Of a DNA stretch of 64,000 bases, positions 9,293 through 16,517 are shown piece after piece (positions within the stretch are counted from its first letter, which is position 1; each line of letters starts with the position of its first letter). The position numbers were made by a program, and so were the translations under genes. The notes under the pieces are model-generated. The model was not told the DNA's origin, made no database searches, and saw nothing but the letters and a program-made list of their open reading frames with translations. This DNA is from Archangium sp. (lineage in GTDB: Bacteria > Myxococcota > Myxococcia > Myxococcales > Myxococcaceae), in NCBI GenBank assembly GCA_030695565.1, contig JAUYRZ010000039.1, positions 1-64,000 of the forward strand, given 5' to 3'.

Positions 9293-10093
9293 ATGGTTGC
9301 AGGACGGCCGAAAGAGAATCAGCCCGTACCGCCGCGAGTGGCAGCACTCGCCGCCGGGCGCCTTGCCCACCTCATCTGGCGAAACGATCTCGGAGGCCTG
9401 ACCTGGGAGATCGGCAGCGGCTCGGATCGCATGTTCTGCAAGTGGACGCCGGGCGACAGCCGCCAGGCGACCGAAGCCGAGAGAGTCAGAATGGTCTGGG
9501 CACGCCAGTGGGGGCACGTGCCCGAAGTGCTCGCCCACGGCGCCGATGGCTCCGGCTCCTGGCTGGTGACGCGAGCGCTCCCCGGAGAGAGCGGCGTCTC
9601 GGGCCGCTGGAAGAGCGATCCGGCGAGCGCGGTCAAAGCGATCGGCGCGGGGCTGCGGGCCTTTCACGATCGGCTGCCGGTCGAGAAGTGCCCGTTTTCG
9701 GCGGAACCGGCGGTGCTGCTCGTCGAGCTGCGCAGGCTTGCGGCGGTCGGCAAGGTGCAGCGGTCGACCTGGCACCCCTCGCACCGCGACCTGGAAGTTC
9801 ACGAAGCGTTCGCGAAGCTCGCTGCTTCACCGCCGGTCGACAAACTCGTGGTGTGCCACGGCGACGCCACCGGGCCGAACACGTTGATCGACGACGAGGG
9901 CCACTGCACCGGCCACGTCGATCTCGGAGCGCTGGGCGTGGCAGATCGGTGGTCCGATCTCGCCATCGCCTGTTGGAGCGCGCAGTGGAACTACGGGCAG
10001 GGCTACGAAGGCGCGCTGCTCGACGCGTATGGCGTGTCGCCCGATCCAGAGCGGGCGCGCTACTACCGGCTGCTGTGGGATCTCACGTCGTGA
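9293..10093 (+). CDS. Aminoglycoside phosphotransferase (APH) family protein
   Basis: The 266-residue protein has the APH/choline-kinase-type catalytic loop CHGDATGPNTLID (near residues 188-200) and the metal-binding GHVDLGALG about 20 residues later. Its length matches the APH(3') family. These residues support an ATP-dependent small-molecule phosphotransferase in the cytosol. The substrate cannot be assigned, as many family members act on sugars or other metabolites and not on antibiotics. A GAGGA at 9285-9289 supports the ATG at 9293. The gene stands alone, with repeats on both sides. Confidence 0.8.
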   Translation: MVAGRPKENQPVPPRVAALAAGRLAHLIWRNDLGGLTWEIGSGSDRMFCKWTPGDSRQATEAERVRMVWARQWGHVPEVLAHGADGSGSWLVTRALPGESGVSGRWKSDPASAVKAIGAGLRAFHDRLPVEKCPFSAEPAVLLVELRRLAAVGKVQRSTWHPSHRDLEVHEAFAKLAASPPVDKLVVCHGDATGPNTLIDDEGHCTGHVDLGALGVADRWSDLAIACWSAQWNYGQGYEGALLDAYGVSPDPERARYYRLLWDLTS

Positions 10094-10103
10094 AGTGAAC
10101 TCA

Positions 10104-10136
10104 CTCTCCCTCGGGGAGCGCGTCGGGGTGAGGGCG
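10104..10136. repeat. Dispersed intergenic palindromic element, copy C (degenerate)
   Basis: CTCTCCCTCGGGGAG at 10104-10118 is followed by the tail CGTCGGGGTGAGGGCG. This matches the other copies, with a damaged right arm. Confidence 0.55.
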
Positions 10137-10160
10137 CCAGCGACGGGCTTTGCGTACACT

Positions 10161-11486
10161 GTGCCGGTGCGAAAGCTGTCAGCGGTGCTGTGCGCGGGTG
10201 TGCTGTGGAGTTGCTCGGGAATGGTCACGGGTCTGCCCGATGCATCGAGCGAAGAAGACGCGGGAGTGAGGTCGACCGACGCAGGCTCGGAGCTTCCCGA
10301 CGCGGGCATGGTCGAGCCGATCGATGCGGGCACCGGCCCCATCGACGCGGTCATCGCCGCGATGCCGCCCAACTCGTGGAAGGCGCTGGCCGGCACGCGC
10401 ATGGACGCGGTGTGTCCTCAATCGACGAACCACTACGCCTGCGATCTGGTGATGGATGCGTGGGGCGGCGGCGCGTTCGACTCGTTGCGCGATCGGCTGA
10501 TCATCTTCGGCGGTGGCCACGGCGACAGCTTCTTCAACAACGTCTTCGCTTTCGATCTCGGGAGCATGGCGTGGCGGCGGCACACCGAGCTGCCTGCTCC
10601 GCTCGACGGGTTGGCCGATGGGGCCCCGATTCCCCCGGCGTTCTACGACAAGAGCCCCGAGACCTGCGGCCTCTACCCGCGCGCGAACAGCTTCACCGTG
10701 CCGGTCGGGTGGCTCACGCCCTCTGGCTACGTGTTGCCCGACAAGTGTGACGACCCGGCCATCGCCTCGCAGCTCGACGATCAGCAGCCGCGCAGCACGC
10801 ACACCTACGGCAACGTGGCGTTCTCGTCGGCCACCGGCTTCTTCTACAACCTCGGCTCGTCGGCGCTGTACCCCTCGGGCCAGGCGACGTCGCGGCGGGT
10901 GATGGCCTTCGAGTTCTCCACCGGCCGCTGGCTGCGCAAGGCCGACAACGCGGGCATTCAGATTGGAGGCACCAGCGCCAGCGACGCGCAGGGCCGTCTC
11001 TACTACGCGCGCAGCGGGGGCCTCGCGCGCTACGACGCGCTCACCGACGCATGGGAGTCGTTGCCCAGCGGCGCGGCCACGGCGTCGTATTATTCGGGCG
11101 CGGCGGTCGACACCTCGCGCAACCGACTGGTGATCACCAGCGACGGCGTGACGCTCCAGCAGTGGGACCTCGCGGCGGGCGGCGTGCCTCGTACGGCGAT
11201 CACCTCGACGGGCTTGAGCGCGCCACTGCGCTCGCAGCTCGGCTTCGAATACGTGCGCGGCCTCGATCGTTTCGTGGCGTGGACCGGTGGTCGCGACCTC
11301 GCGTGGCTCGACCCCGCGACCAACGCCTGGGTCACGTCGACGACCACGGGCGACGACCCCGGCGCGTTTCCGCCCAACGGTGTGTACGGGCGCATTCGCT
11401 ACAGCCCGCTGCGCCACGTGCTGGTGCTCGCGCGGTCTACGACGGGCGACGTGTTGATCTACAAACCGCCGGCCATCGCGCCGTAG
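10161..11486 (+). CDS. Kelch-like beta-propeller lipoprotein
   Basis: The start is taken at GTG 10161 (GTG 10167 also fits), giving VRKLSAVLCAGVLWSC, a lipoprotein signal with Cys near residue 18. An Asp/Ala-rich linker of about 40 residues follows. The rest carries Kelch/galactose-oxidase-like blades, for example IIFGGGHGDSFFNNVFAFDL, KVMAFEFSTGRW-like and later FVAWTGGRDLAWLDPATNAW segments. From family knowledge such propellers bind partners or carbohydrates. No catalytic site was identified. It is probably anchored to the outer membrane. It is followed after 13 bases by a second exported protein. Confidence 0.75.
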   Translation: MPVRKLSAVLCAGVLWSCSGMVTGLPDASSEEDAGVRSTDAGSELPDAGMVEPIDAGTGPIDAVIAAMPPNSWKALAGTRMDAVCPQSTNHYACDLVMDAWGGGAFDSLRDRLIIFGGGHGDSFFNNVFAFDLGSMAWRRHTELPAPLDGLADGAPIPPAFYDKSPETCGLYPRANSFTVPVGWLTPSGYVLPDKCDDPAIASQLDDQQPRSTHTYGNVAFSSATGFFYNLGSSALYPSGQATSRRVMAFEFSTGRWLRKADNAGIQIGGTSASDAQGRLYYARSGGLARYDALTDAWESLPSGAATASYYSGAAVDTSRNRLVITSDGVTLQQWDLAAGGVPRTAITSTGLSAPLRSQLGFEYVRGLDRFVAWTGGRDLAWLDPATNAWVTSTTTGDDPGAFPPNGVYGRIRYSPLRHVLVLARSTTGDVLIYKPPAIAP

Positions 11487-11499
11487 TCGGAGGTGCACC

Positions 11500-12018
11500 A
11501 TGCGGTTCATGAGTCTGGCGGTGGCAGGGGTGTTGTGTGCCGTTCCGGCCTGGGCGAGCGAGACGGAGCACCAGGCGCTGCAGCGGCTGTCGCTGGAGTG
11601 GATGCAGGCCATCGCGCAGAAAGATGAGCCCGCGCTGCAGGCGCTGTTGGCTCCGGAGTTCTCGCTCACGGGAGCGGGAGACACGACCCAGGTACCGCGG
11701 GACGAGTGGATCGCGAACGCGGTGAAGATGAACTGGAGCGCCTTCCGCTACGAGAACTTCGACGTGCGCGTCAGGGGCGAACACGCGACCGTGAACTCGA
11801 AGTTGTTCTTCCGGGTCTCGCCGATTCCGTTCGAGCTCGACTCGGGGGTCGTCGACACCTGGGAGAAGCGCGAGGGCCGCTGGCAGGTGACCGGGCGGTA
11901 CCTCGGCGAGTCCGCCGTGCAGTACAAAATCCGATTCTTCGGCGGCTTTGCTTCAGCGGTGATGCTGGGCGCGCTCGCGTGGGCCGCGGTGAAGCTCAAG
12001 CGGCGCCTGGCCAGGTGA
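11500..12018 (+). CDS. NTF2-like (DUF4440/SnoaL-type) exported protein
   Basis: The 172-residue product starts with a signal peptide (MRFMSLAVAGVLCAVPAWA) and has an NTF2-like fold pattern: helix EWMQAIAQKDEPALQALLAPEF, then alternating strands ending VDTWEKREGRWQVTGRYLG. A hydrophobic segment (SAVMLGALAWAAV) and a basic tail (KLKRRLAR) end the protein, so it is probably held in the inner membrane with the NTF2 domain outside. A GGAGG sits just upstream of the ATG. The ligand or partner is unknown. It may be co-transcribed with the upstream Kelch-like lipoprotein gene. Confidence 0.7.
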   Translation: MRFMSLAVAGVLCAVPAWASETEHQALQRLSLEWMQAIAQKDEPALQALLAPEFSLTGAGDTTQVPRDEWIANAVKMNWSAFRYENFDVRVRGEHATVNSKLFFRVSPIPFELDSGVVDTWEKREGRWQVTGRYLGESAVQYKIRFFGGFASAVMLGALAWAAVKLKRRLAR

Positions 12019-12040
12019 CGAGAACGTGGGCTGCGCTGTG

Positions 12041-12598
12041 TCAGCGCGCGCGCCGGTAGTGCATGGCGACCGCGCCGCAGCGGAGCGGCTTCGCCGAGAC
12101 CAGCTCGAGCCGTCGCGTGCTGGGCAGCCCGCCCTGGTAGAGGGTCGGGCCGTGGCCGACGATCCGGGGGTGGACGAGGAACTTGTACTCGTCGATCAGA
12201 TCCAGCCGGTCCAACTCGGTCGCGAGCTTGCCGCTCCCGAGGAGCACGCCGGCCGGGGTCGTGTCCTTGAGGTGCTGCACGCCCGTGCGCAGGTCGCCGG
12301 AGAGGTGGTGGCTGTTGGTCCACGGGAAGTCCGTTCGCGTCGACGACAGCACGTACTTCGGCTTGGCCTCCAGCTTGAGCGCCCACTCGCGCAGCGCTGG
12401 CGGCGCGTCCACTTCGCCGCGAGCGACCGCCGGCCAGTAGCTCTCCATCATCTCGTAGGTGACGCGGCCCCACAGCATCGCCCCGCCCTCGTCCATGAGG
12501 CGGGTGAAGAAGGCGTGTGTCTCGTCGTCGGCGATGCCCTCCTGGTGGTCGACGCAGCCGTCCAGGGTGACGTTGATGCTGAAGGTGAGGAGTCCCAT
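12041..12598 (-). CDS. RibD C-terminal/dihydrofolate-reductase family protein
   Basis: The 185-residue protein starts MGLLTFSINVTLDGCVDHQ, the typical opening of the RibD C-terminal/DHFR-like superfamily. It continues with AMLWGRVTYEMMESYWP, a second signature, and ends with a SARPLRCG-like strand. Members bind NADPH and reduce pteridine- or flavin-type substrates, but most stand-alone members are uncharacterised. It converges on the NTF2-like gene and is divergent from the DJ-1-type gene, with about 130 bases for two promoters. The product is probably cytosolic. Confidence 0.8.
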   Translation of the reverse strand: MGLLTFSINVTLDGCVDHQEGIADDETHAFFTRLMDEGGAMLWGRVTYEMMESYWPAVARGEVDAPPALREWALKLEAKPKYVLSSTRTDFPWTNSHHLSGDLRTGVQHLKDTTPAGVLLGSGKLATELDRLDLIDEYKFLVHPRIVGHGPTLYQGGLPSTRRLELVSAKPLRCGAVAMHYRRAR

Positions 12599-12731
12599 GC
12601 GGCGAGTCTAAGCCATCCGATCGGACGGCTCGGGCAGGGGCTCCCAGGAGTGCGGCGGAAATGTGCAGCGCGGTCGGCGTCTGAGCGAGCGGGCGGCGGT
12701 GGCGTGCGACGTGCAGTTGAGTTCGAACACC

Positions 12732-13343
12732 ATGGCTCAAGAAATCACTCAGGCACCTGCACCGAAGGCCCGCGTCGCCTTCATTCTCGACTCGATGTTC
12801 GAGGACTCCGAATTCCGCGTTCCGTACGATCGCATCAAGGCCGCTGGCTACGAGGTCGTGGTGATCGGTCGCGAGGCAGGCCGTCGGCTCGAGGGAAAGA
12901 AGGGCCAGGAGAAGGTCATGAGCGAGAAGTCGATCGGAGAAGTCAGCGCCGACGACTTCGCCGCGCTCGTGATCCCCGGCGGCTATTCACCGGATCACCT
13001 GAGGCAGGACATCGGGATGGTGGGGTTTACCCGCGACGTCTTCAACGCCGGCAAGCCCGTCGCTGCTGTCTGCCACGCCGGCTGGATGCTGGTGGAGGCG
13101 GACATCGCAGAGGGCCACACCGTCACGTCGTGGCCTTCGATCAAGACCGACCTCATCAATGCCGGCGCGCGATGGGTCGACCGGGAAGTGGTGGAAGACG
13201 GCAATCTCATCACTTCGCGCAAGCCAGATGACTTGCCGGCGTTCTCCGACGCAATTCTCCGCCAACTCGAAGGGCATGTTCCCGAGAGGATCGCCCGGGT
13301 GGCCGAAGTCGCGTCCGCCAAGCGAGCGCCTGCGGTTCACTGA
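12732..13343 (+). CDS. DJ-1/PfpI family protein
   Basis: The ATG at 12732 begins MAQEITQAPAPKARVAFILD. The 203-residue protein has the PfpI layout: an early Glu in the EDSEFRVP segment, ALVIPGGYSPDHLR, and the nucleophile elbow AAVCHAGWML. The Cys followed by His is the expected active-site pair. Family members (PfpI, YhbO, DJ-1) are stress proteins with reported glyoxalase, deglycase or peptidase activities; which applies here is open. It stands alone and divergent from the RibD-like gene. Confidence 0.85.
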   Translation: MAQEITQAPAPKARVAFILDSMFEDSEFRVPYDRIKAAGYEVVVIGREAGRRLEGKKGQEKVMSEKSIGEVSADDFAALVIPGGYSPDHLRQDIGMVGFTRDVFNAGKPVAAVCHAGWMLVEADIAEGHTVTSWPSIKTDLINAGARWVDREVVEDGNLITSRKPDDLPAFSDAILRQLEGHVPERIARVAEVASAKRAPAVH

Positions 13344-13350
13344 TCCGGAT

Positions 13351-14067
13351 TCACGCCCGAGGAGCTGCCAGGAGTCGACGAACGGCCCCCCAGTCTTCAT
13401 CGGGGGCGGGGCGAGCCAGTGTGTTCTCGAGCCAGGTCGCACGCTCTCGTTGTTCGTGGTCGAGGTGGGCGAGATCGATCGCCACGCCCGGAATGCCACC
13501 CGCCTTCGTGATGGTTTCCACGCGCTCCTGCATCGCCGAAAGAAACGCCTGATCGAATGACCGCACCTCCGCGAGGAACGTCGCGACGGGCATCTTCAAG
13601 CTGCCCGACGCGGCCACCCAGTGCCCTCGATCTTCTTGCGCAGGACGCCACACGACGCGCAGGTCGTGACCGTCACGCCAGAACCACACTCTCGGGGGCG
13701 CCGAGAGGTGGAGAAGGCTGAGTTTGCGCCTCGACCAGAAGCTCAGCCCGTTCTCATCGACCTCGAGCAAGTCGCCTTCGACACGGGTCAGCCAGCTGTC
13801 TTCGTCGCGGAGTGCAGCGGCGACGTCAGCAGGCAATGGAGCAAGCGCAGAGGGGAGTAGGTCGAGCAGATCCTCCCAGAGGCGGACCACCTGGTAGTCG
13901 AGGTACGGCGGGCTCTCGCCAGAAGCATCCGCGGCACGCAGCACCTCCTGCCCTCCCAGCTGCAGCCAGGACCAACCGTCGCTCAGGCCGAACCAACTCA
14001 GGGTTGGAGCCGTCGCTGGACCCCAGGGCGTGATGGTCTCGATGCCTCTGAGTTCGAAGCGGAACAT
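13351..14067 (-). CDS. DUF5984-like hypothetical protein
   Basis: Start ATG 14067 gives MFRFELRGIETITPWG, which matches the usual opening of the family I remember as DUF5984. An in-frame start 15 bases upstream is less likely. The 238-residue product contains LSWFGLSDGWSWLQLGG and VWFWRDGHDLRVVWRP, consistent with a small beta-rich domain. There is no signal or membrane segment. The function is unknown; in other genomes such genes often lie among polymorphic-toxin or immunity genes, but nothing here shows that. Confidence 0.65.
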   Translation of the reverse strand: MFRFELRGIETITPWGPATAPTLSWFGLSDGWSWLQLGGQEVLRAADASGESPPYLDYQVVRLWEDLLDLLPSALAPLPADVAAALRDEDSWLTRVEGDLLEVDENGLSFWSRRKLSLLHLSAPPRVWFWRDGHDLRVVWRPAQEDRGHWVAASGSLKMPVATFLAEVRSFDQAFLSAMQERVETITKAGGIPGVAIDLAHLDHEQRERATWLENTLARPAPDEDWGAVRRLLAAPRA

Positions 14068-14088
14068 GAAGGCACCCCGCAAAGAAAA

Positions 14089-14113
14089 AGCCCCGGGGGT
14101 ACCGGGGCTTCTT
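14089..14113 (-). terminator. Probable intrinsic terminator (original tRNA-Gly terminator)
   Basis: Read on the minus strand, an AGCCCCGG/CCGGGGCT hairpin is followed by TTTTTC. It lies directly downstream of the partial tRNA 3' end at 14124-14149. It therefore looks like the native tRNA terminator, displaced from its gene by insertion. Confidence 0.7.
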
Positions 14114-14123
14114 CACTGCATTC

Positions 14124-14149
14124 TGGAGCGGGAAAAGAGATTTGAACTC
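14124..14149 (-). repeat. Partial tRNA-Gly 3' end: distal attachment site
   Basis: These 26 bases are identical to 15634-15659, the CCA end, acceptor 3' strand and T arm of the intact tRNA-Gly gene. Identity stops abruptly within the T stem. The rest of a tRNA is absent. This is the classic duplicated att core left by tyrosine-recombinase integration into a tRNA 3' end. Confidence 0.8.
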
Positions 14150-14281
14150 CCTCGAAGGCACTTGGCCAACCCGGTGATGGCACTCGCCTTTCAACCCACA
14201 CGCCCGGTCCTTCGAGGGATTCGGTCTCGCGGACGCTCTTGCTCGACATGTCCCGATCTTGCTCCCGCCGCCCCCTCGCGG

Positions 14282-14298
14282 GAGACATTCGGGAGACG
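14282..14298. repeat. 17-bp direct repeat shared with the integrase 3' end
   Basis: GAGACATTCGGGAGACG occurs here and again at 15575-15591, inside the last codons of the truncated integrase. It lies just outside the TPR gene and within the putative element. It may mark an internal rearrangement or recombinase arm sites. Confidence 0.5.
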
Positions 14299-14310
14299 CT
14301 GCCCGCCCTC

Positions 14311-14958
14311 TTAGTTCGGTTGCTCGAAATCCAGCAGAAGGAGGTCCCGCTCGAGGTTGGTGCGATCGTTGAGTTCGAAGCGCAGGGCCCTCACGGCGGC
14401 CAGTTCTGACGAGGTCGAGTCCCTGCCGGGCTTCAACTCGATGGCCTCTGCGGTCGCCGCGAGGTCGGGGTGGTGGGCACGCAGCAGCCTCGCTGCATCC
14501 ACAAGCTCAGATCTCGCCTCCTCCTTCCGTTCGGCCCACAGGAGCAGGTGCGCGAAGTAGAGCCGGAACTGTGGCTTGTGTGGCTCCACCTCGATGAGCT
14601 TCTTGGATGTGGCGAGGCAGGTCGCGTGATCCCTGTTTTGATGTGCCTCCTCCAACCCGATATGGAAGTAGGCGACCGCCTCGCGCAAGAGTCCGAGCTT
14701 GAGGTGCAGGTCCGCCAGCTTGAAGTTGATGTCGTTCCGCTCGGGGTTGAGCTTCAGCACCTGCTTGAGCAAGGCCACGGACTTGAGAAAGAAGCCGTCC
14801 CTTTCGTAGCACTCACCGACGCGGGCGAAGGCGTCGGCTGCCTTGATGTTGTCGCCAGCCCGCTGACAAGCTTCGCCAAGTTTCTGAAGGAGACCGGCGT
14901 TGGTGGGGTCCGCTTCGACGAGTTTTTCGAATTGCTGAACGACCTTTTTGGCCGACAT
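14311..14958 (-). CDS. TPR protein (possible element cargo)
   Basis: The 215-residue protein starts MSAKKVVQQFEKLVEADP and carries three to four TPR units, e.g. AGLLQKLGEACQRAGDNIKA, FLKSVALLKQVLKLNPERND and FRLYFAHLLLWAERKEEA. A short charged C-terminus follows. There is no signal peptide or membrane helix, so it is probably a cytosolic scaffold. It sits between the two att copies and is the only intact gene there, so it may be cargo of the decayed element. The partner is unknown. Confidence 0.75.
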   Translation of the reverse strand: MSAKKVVQQFEKLVEADPTNAGLLQKLGEACQRAGDNIKAADAFARVGECYERDGFFLKSVALLKQVLKLNPERNDINFKLADLHLKLGLLREAVAYFHIGLEEAHQNRDHATCLATSKKLIEVEPHKPQFRLYFAHLLLWAERKEEARSELVDAARLLRAHHPDLAATAEAIELKPGRDSTSSELAAVRALRFELNDRTNLERDLLLLDFEQPN

Positions 14959-15129
14959 GAATCAGACGGTAGCCGACGGGGGTAGCTGCGCGACAGCGGA
15001 GGCTGGCCACCGAGTCGATCGCGCGGCACACGACAAGAAACGCAGCTACGTTCCTCACCATGGGCGAGCGGCGGGGCGTTGCATGGGGACGTTTGAGGCG
15101 GCTGCCACCATGGGCAGCAACTGCACCGG

Positions 15130-15300
15130 CTGAGACTCGCGCTGTCCTCAAATTCTCCGTTGGAAAGACCTTTCGGGTGACCGGCTCGAACAAAGACGGC
15201 CAGGTCGGTCTGGATGTCAGTCCCGACGTGGACCACAAGTTCGGTGGCTTCATGAACGAGATCTGGGTTGAGCCCGAACACGTCGAGCCCGACGTCCCGC
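15130..15300 (+). pseudogene. Unidentified gene fragment
   Basis: Read in one plus frame, this stretch gives a protein-like segment containing KFSVGKTFRVTGSNKDGQVG and LDVSPDVDHKFGGFMNEIWV. The hydrophobic pattern and codon use look genuine. No start with a ribosome site is present and the downstream sequence loses coding character, so I read it as the surviving end of a lost gene inside the element. The family was not recognised. Confidence 0.35.
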
Positions 15301-15306
15301 GTCTGA

Positions 15307-15600
15307 ACGCAGCGAAGGGCCGGCAAGCGGCTCACGCACAGCATGTTGAAGGACGTCGTTCCCAAGACCTGCTTGAAGGCCGGGCTCGCGAAGAGGATTA
15401 CCACCCACGGGTTGCGCCACAGCTTCGCCAGTCATCTGGTGATGCGGGGGGTGTCGTTGAGGGCCGTTCAGGATCTGCTCGGCCACGAGAGCATCGAGAT
15501 GACGCTGCGGTACTCGCACCTGTCCCCAGATGTGAAGCGGGACGCGGTGAAGCTGCTCGATACGCCCCGAGTGAGAGACATTCGGGAGACGGGCGCGTAG
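15307..15600 (+). pseudogene. Truncated tyrosine recombinase (integrase) C-terminus
   Basis: An in-frame TGA at 15304-15306 opens a frame reading [19 protein letters not shown] and then the catalytic core end. It includes [14 protein letters not shown] (the HxxR motif), LLGHES (second conserved His) and MTLRYSHLS (nucleophile Tyr). Only about the last 95 residues of a roughly 300-residue phage-type integrase remain. The N-terminal DNA-binding domain and first catalytic Arg are gone, so it cannot act alone. It lies next to the tRNA-Gly 3' end, the usual place for an integrase of a tRNA-inserted element. Confidence 0.8.
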
Positions 15601-15601
15601 G

Positions 15602-15632
15602 CAAAAAAAAGCCCCCTGTTTCCAGGGGGCTT
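15602..15632 (-). terminator. Intrinsic terminator of tRNA-Gly
   Basis: On the minus strand GCCCCCTGGAAACAGGGGGC forms a strong stem followed by eight T residues. It begins immediately after the encoded CCA of the tRNA. Confidence 0.9.
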
Positions 15633-15633
15633 A

Positions 15634-15708
15634 TGGAGCGGGAAAAGAGATTTGAACTCTCGACCCTCGCCTTGGCAAGGCGATGCTCTACCGCTGAGCT
15701 ATTCCCGC
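15634..15708 (-). tRNA. tRNA-Gly (anticodon GCC)
   Basis: The minus strand folds as a full cloverleaf. The acceptor GCGGGAA pairs with TTCCCGC, the D arm holds AGCTCAGCGGTAGAGC, the anticodon loop TTGCCAA has GCC at its centre, and the T arm holds GTTCAAAT. An encoded CCA ends the gene at 15634-15636. It reads GGC/GGU glycine codons, heavily used in such GC-rich genomes. Its 3' 26 bases are duplicated at 14124-14149, marking it as the integration site of the neighbouring element. It could be transcribed with the upstream pgsA operon or from its own promoter. Confidence 0.95.
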
Positions 15709-15770
15709 GTATTCGTCTGTCTTGAAGCGCTGTGAGGCGACGGCGGAATAACCCGCTGCCTGACGAACCG

Positions 15771-16517
15771 TCAAGCGCTTTTCTGCTCTGTTTGTCCTCG
15801 CTGCCCAAGTCTTGCGAGGAAAGCCTGAAAATAGGCCGCCGCGCTCTGGGCGCTGAAGATGGTCGAAAGGTAGATGAGTACCTTCCCGACGACGTTGAAG
15901 TTCACGTCCCACCAGCCCACCAACAGGAAGACGGGGTGGGTGTAGTGCACGCACAGGGCGATGATGCCCGCGAGCTGGAGGGCCGTCTTCCACTTGCCCT
16001 CCTGGCCCGCGGCGATGACCAGCCCTTCGCTGGCGGCCACCTGGCGCAAGCCGTTCACGATGAACTCGCGCGACAGCAAGATGATCACGATCCACGCGGG
16101 CACCCGGCCCAGGCGCACCATCATGATGAGCGCCGCCGCGACGATCAGCTTGTCGGCCATCGGGTCGAGCAGCTTCCCGGTGACGGTGATCATGTTCCAG
16201 CGCCGGGCGAGGAAGCCGTCGACCACGTCGGTGATCGCCGCGATGGTGAACACCGAGGCCGCCATCACCGAGAACCACGGATCCCCGTCGTAGAGCAGCC
16301 ACACGAAGAGCGGGATCATGAAGATCCGCGCCAGCGTGAGCATGTTGGGGAGATTCCAGAACTCCTGCAGCAGCACCGACGGCGGGCGATCGCGCCGGGC
16401 CACCTTCTTGGCCTCCTTGCGCGCGACCTTCTCGTCCTTGCGGCGCTGCTTCTCCTCACGCTTCTTGAGGCGCGCTTCGTGCTGCAGCTTCTGCTTCGTC
16501 TCGCGCTCAGTGGTCAT
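15771..16517 (-). CDS. pgsA: CDP-diacylglycerol-glycerol-3-phosphate 3-phosphatidyltransferase
   Basis: The enzyme makes phosphatidylglycerol-phosphate from CDP-diacylglycerol and glycerol-3-phosphate in the inner membrane. The CDP-alcohol phosphotransferase signature is present as DVVDGFLAR, a Gly nine residues on, then LLDPMADK. The product opens NMLTLARIFMIPLFV and has several membrane helices, typical of PgsA. A 45-residue Lys/Arg/Glu-rich extension precedes it and makes the protein (248 aa) longer than most. Its ATG overlaps the stop of the upstream TPR/AIM24-like gene (TGATG), showing translational coupling. The intact tRNA-Gly lies 60 bases downstream. Confidence 0.92.
   Translation of the reverse strand: MTTERETKQKLQHEARLKKREEKQRRKDEKVARKEAKKVARRDRPPSVLLQEFWNLPNMLTLARIFMIPLFVWLLYDGDPWFSVMAASVFTIAAITDVVDGFLARRWNMITVTGKLLDPMADKLIVAAALIMMVRLGRVPAWIVIILLSREFIVNGLRQVAASEGLVIAAGQEGKWKTALQLAGIIALCVHYTHPVFLLVGWWDVNFNVVGKVLIYLSTIFSAQSAAAYFQAFLARLGQRGQTEQKSA

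Larger units (their letters stand above)
14959..15633. other. Decayed interior of the integrative element
   Basis: This 675-base stretch has no intact gene. It holds an unassigned coding-like patch (about 15130-15300), the 3' third of a tyrosine recombinase gene (15307-15600), a 17-bp direct repeat and the tRNA terminator. The rest shows no convincing open frame. Confidence 0.6.

Noticed and set aside
9293-10093. Aminoglycoside resistance gene
   Set aside because: Motifs support the APH fold only; there is no mobile context or close match that would justify a resistance claim.
14124-14230. A second full tRNA (Ser/Leu-like with long arm)
   Set aside because: Only the T arm and acceptor 3' strand are present; no matching 5' acceptor or anticodon arm follows, so it is an att copy.
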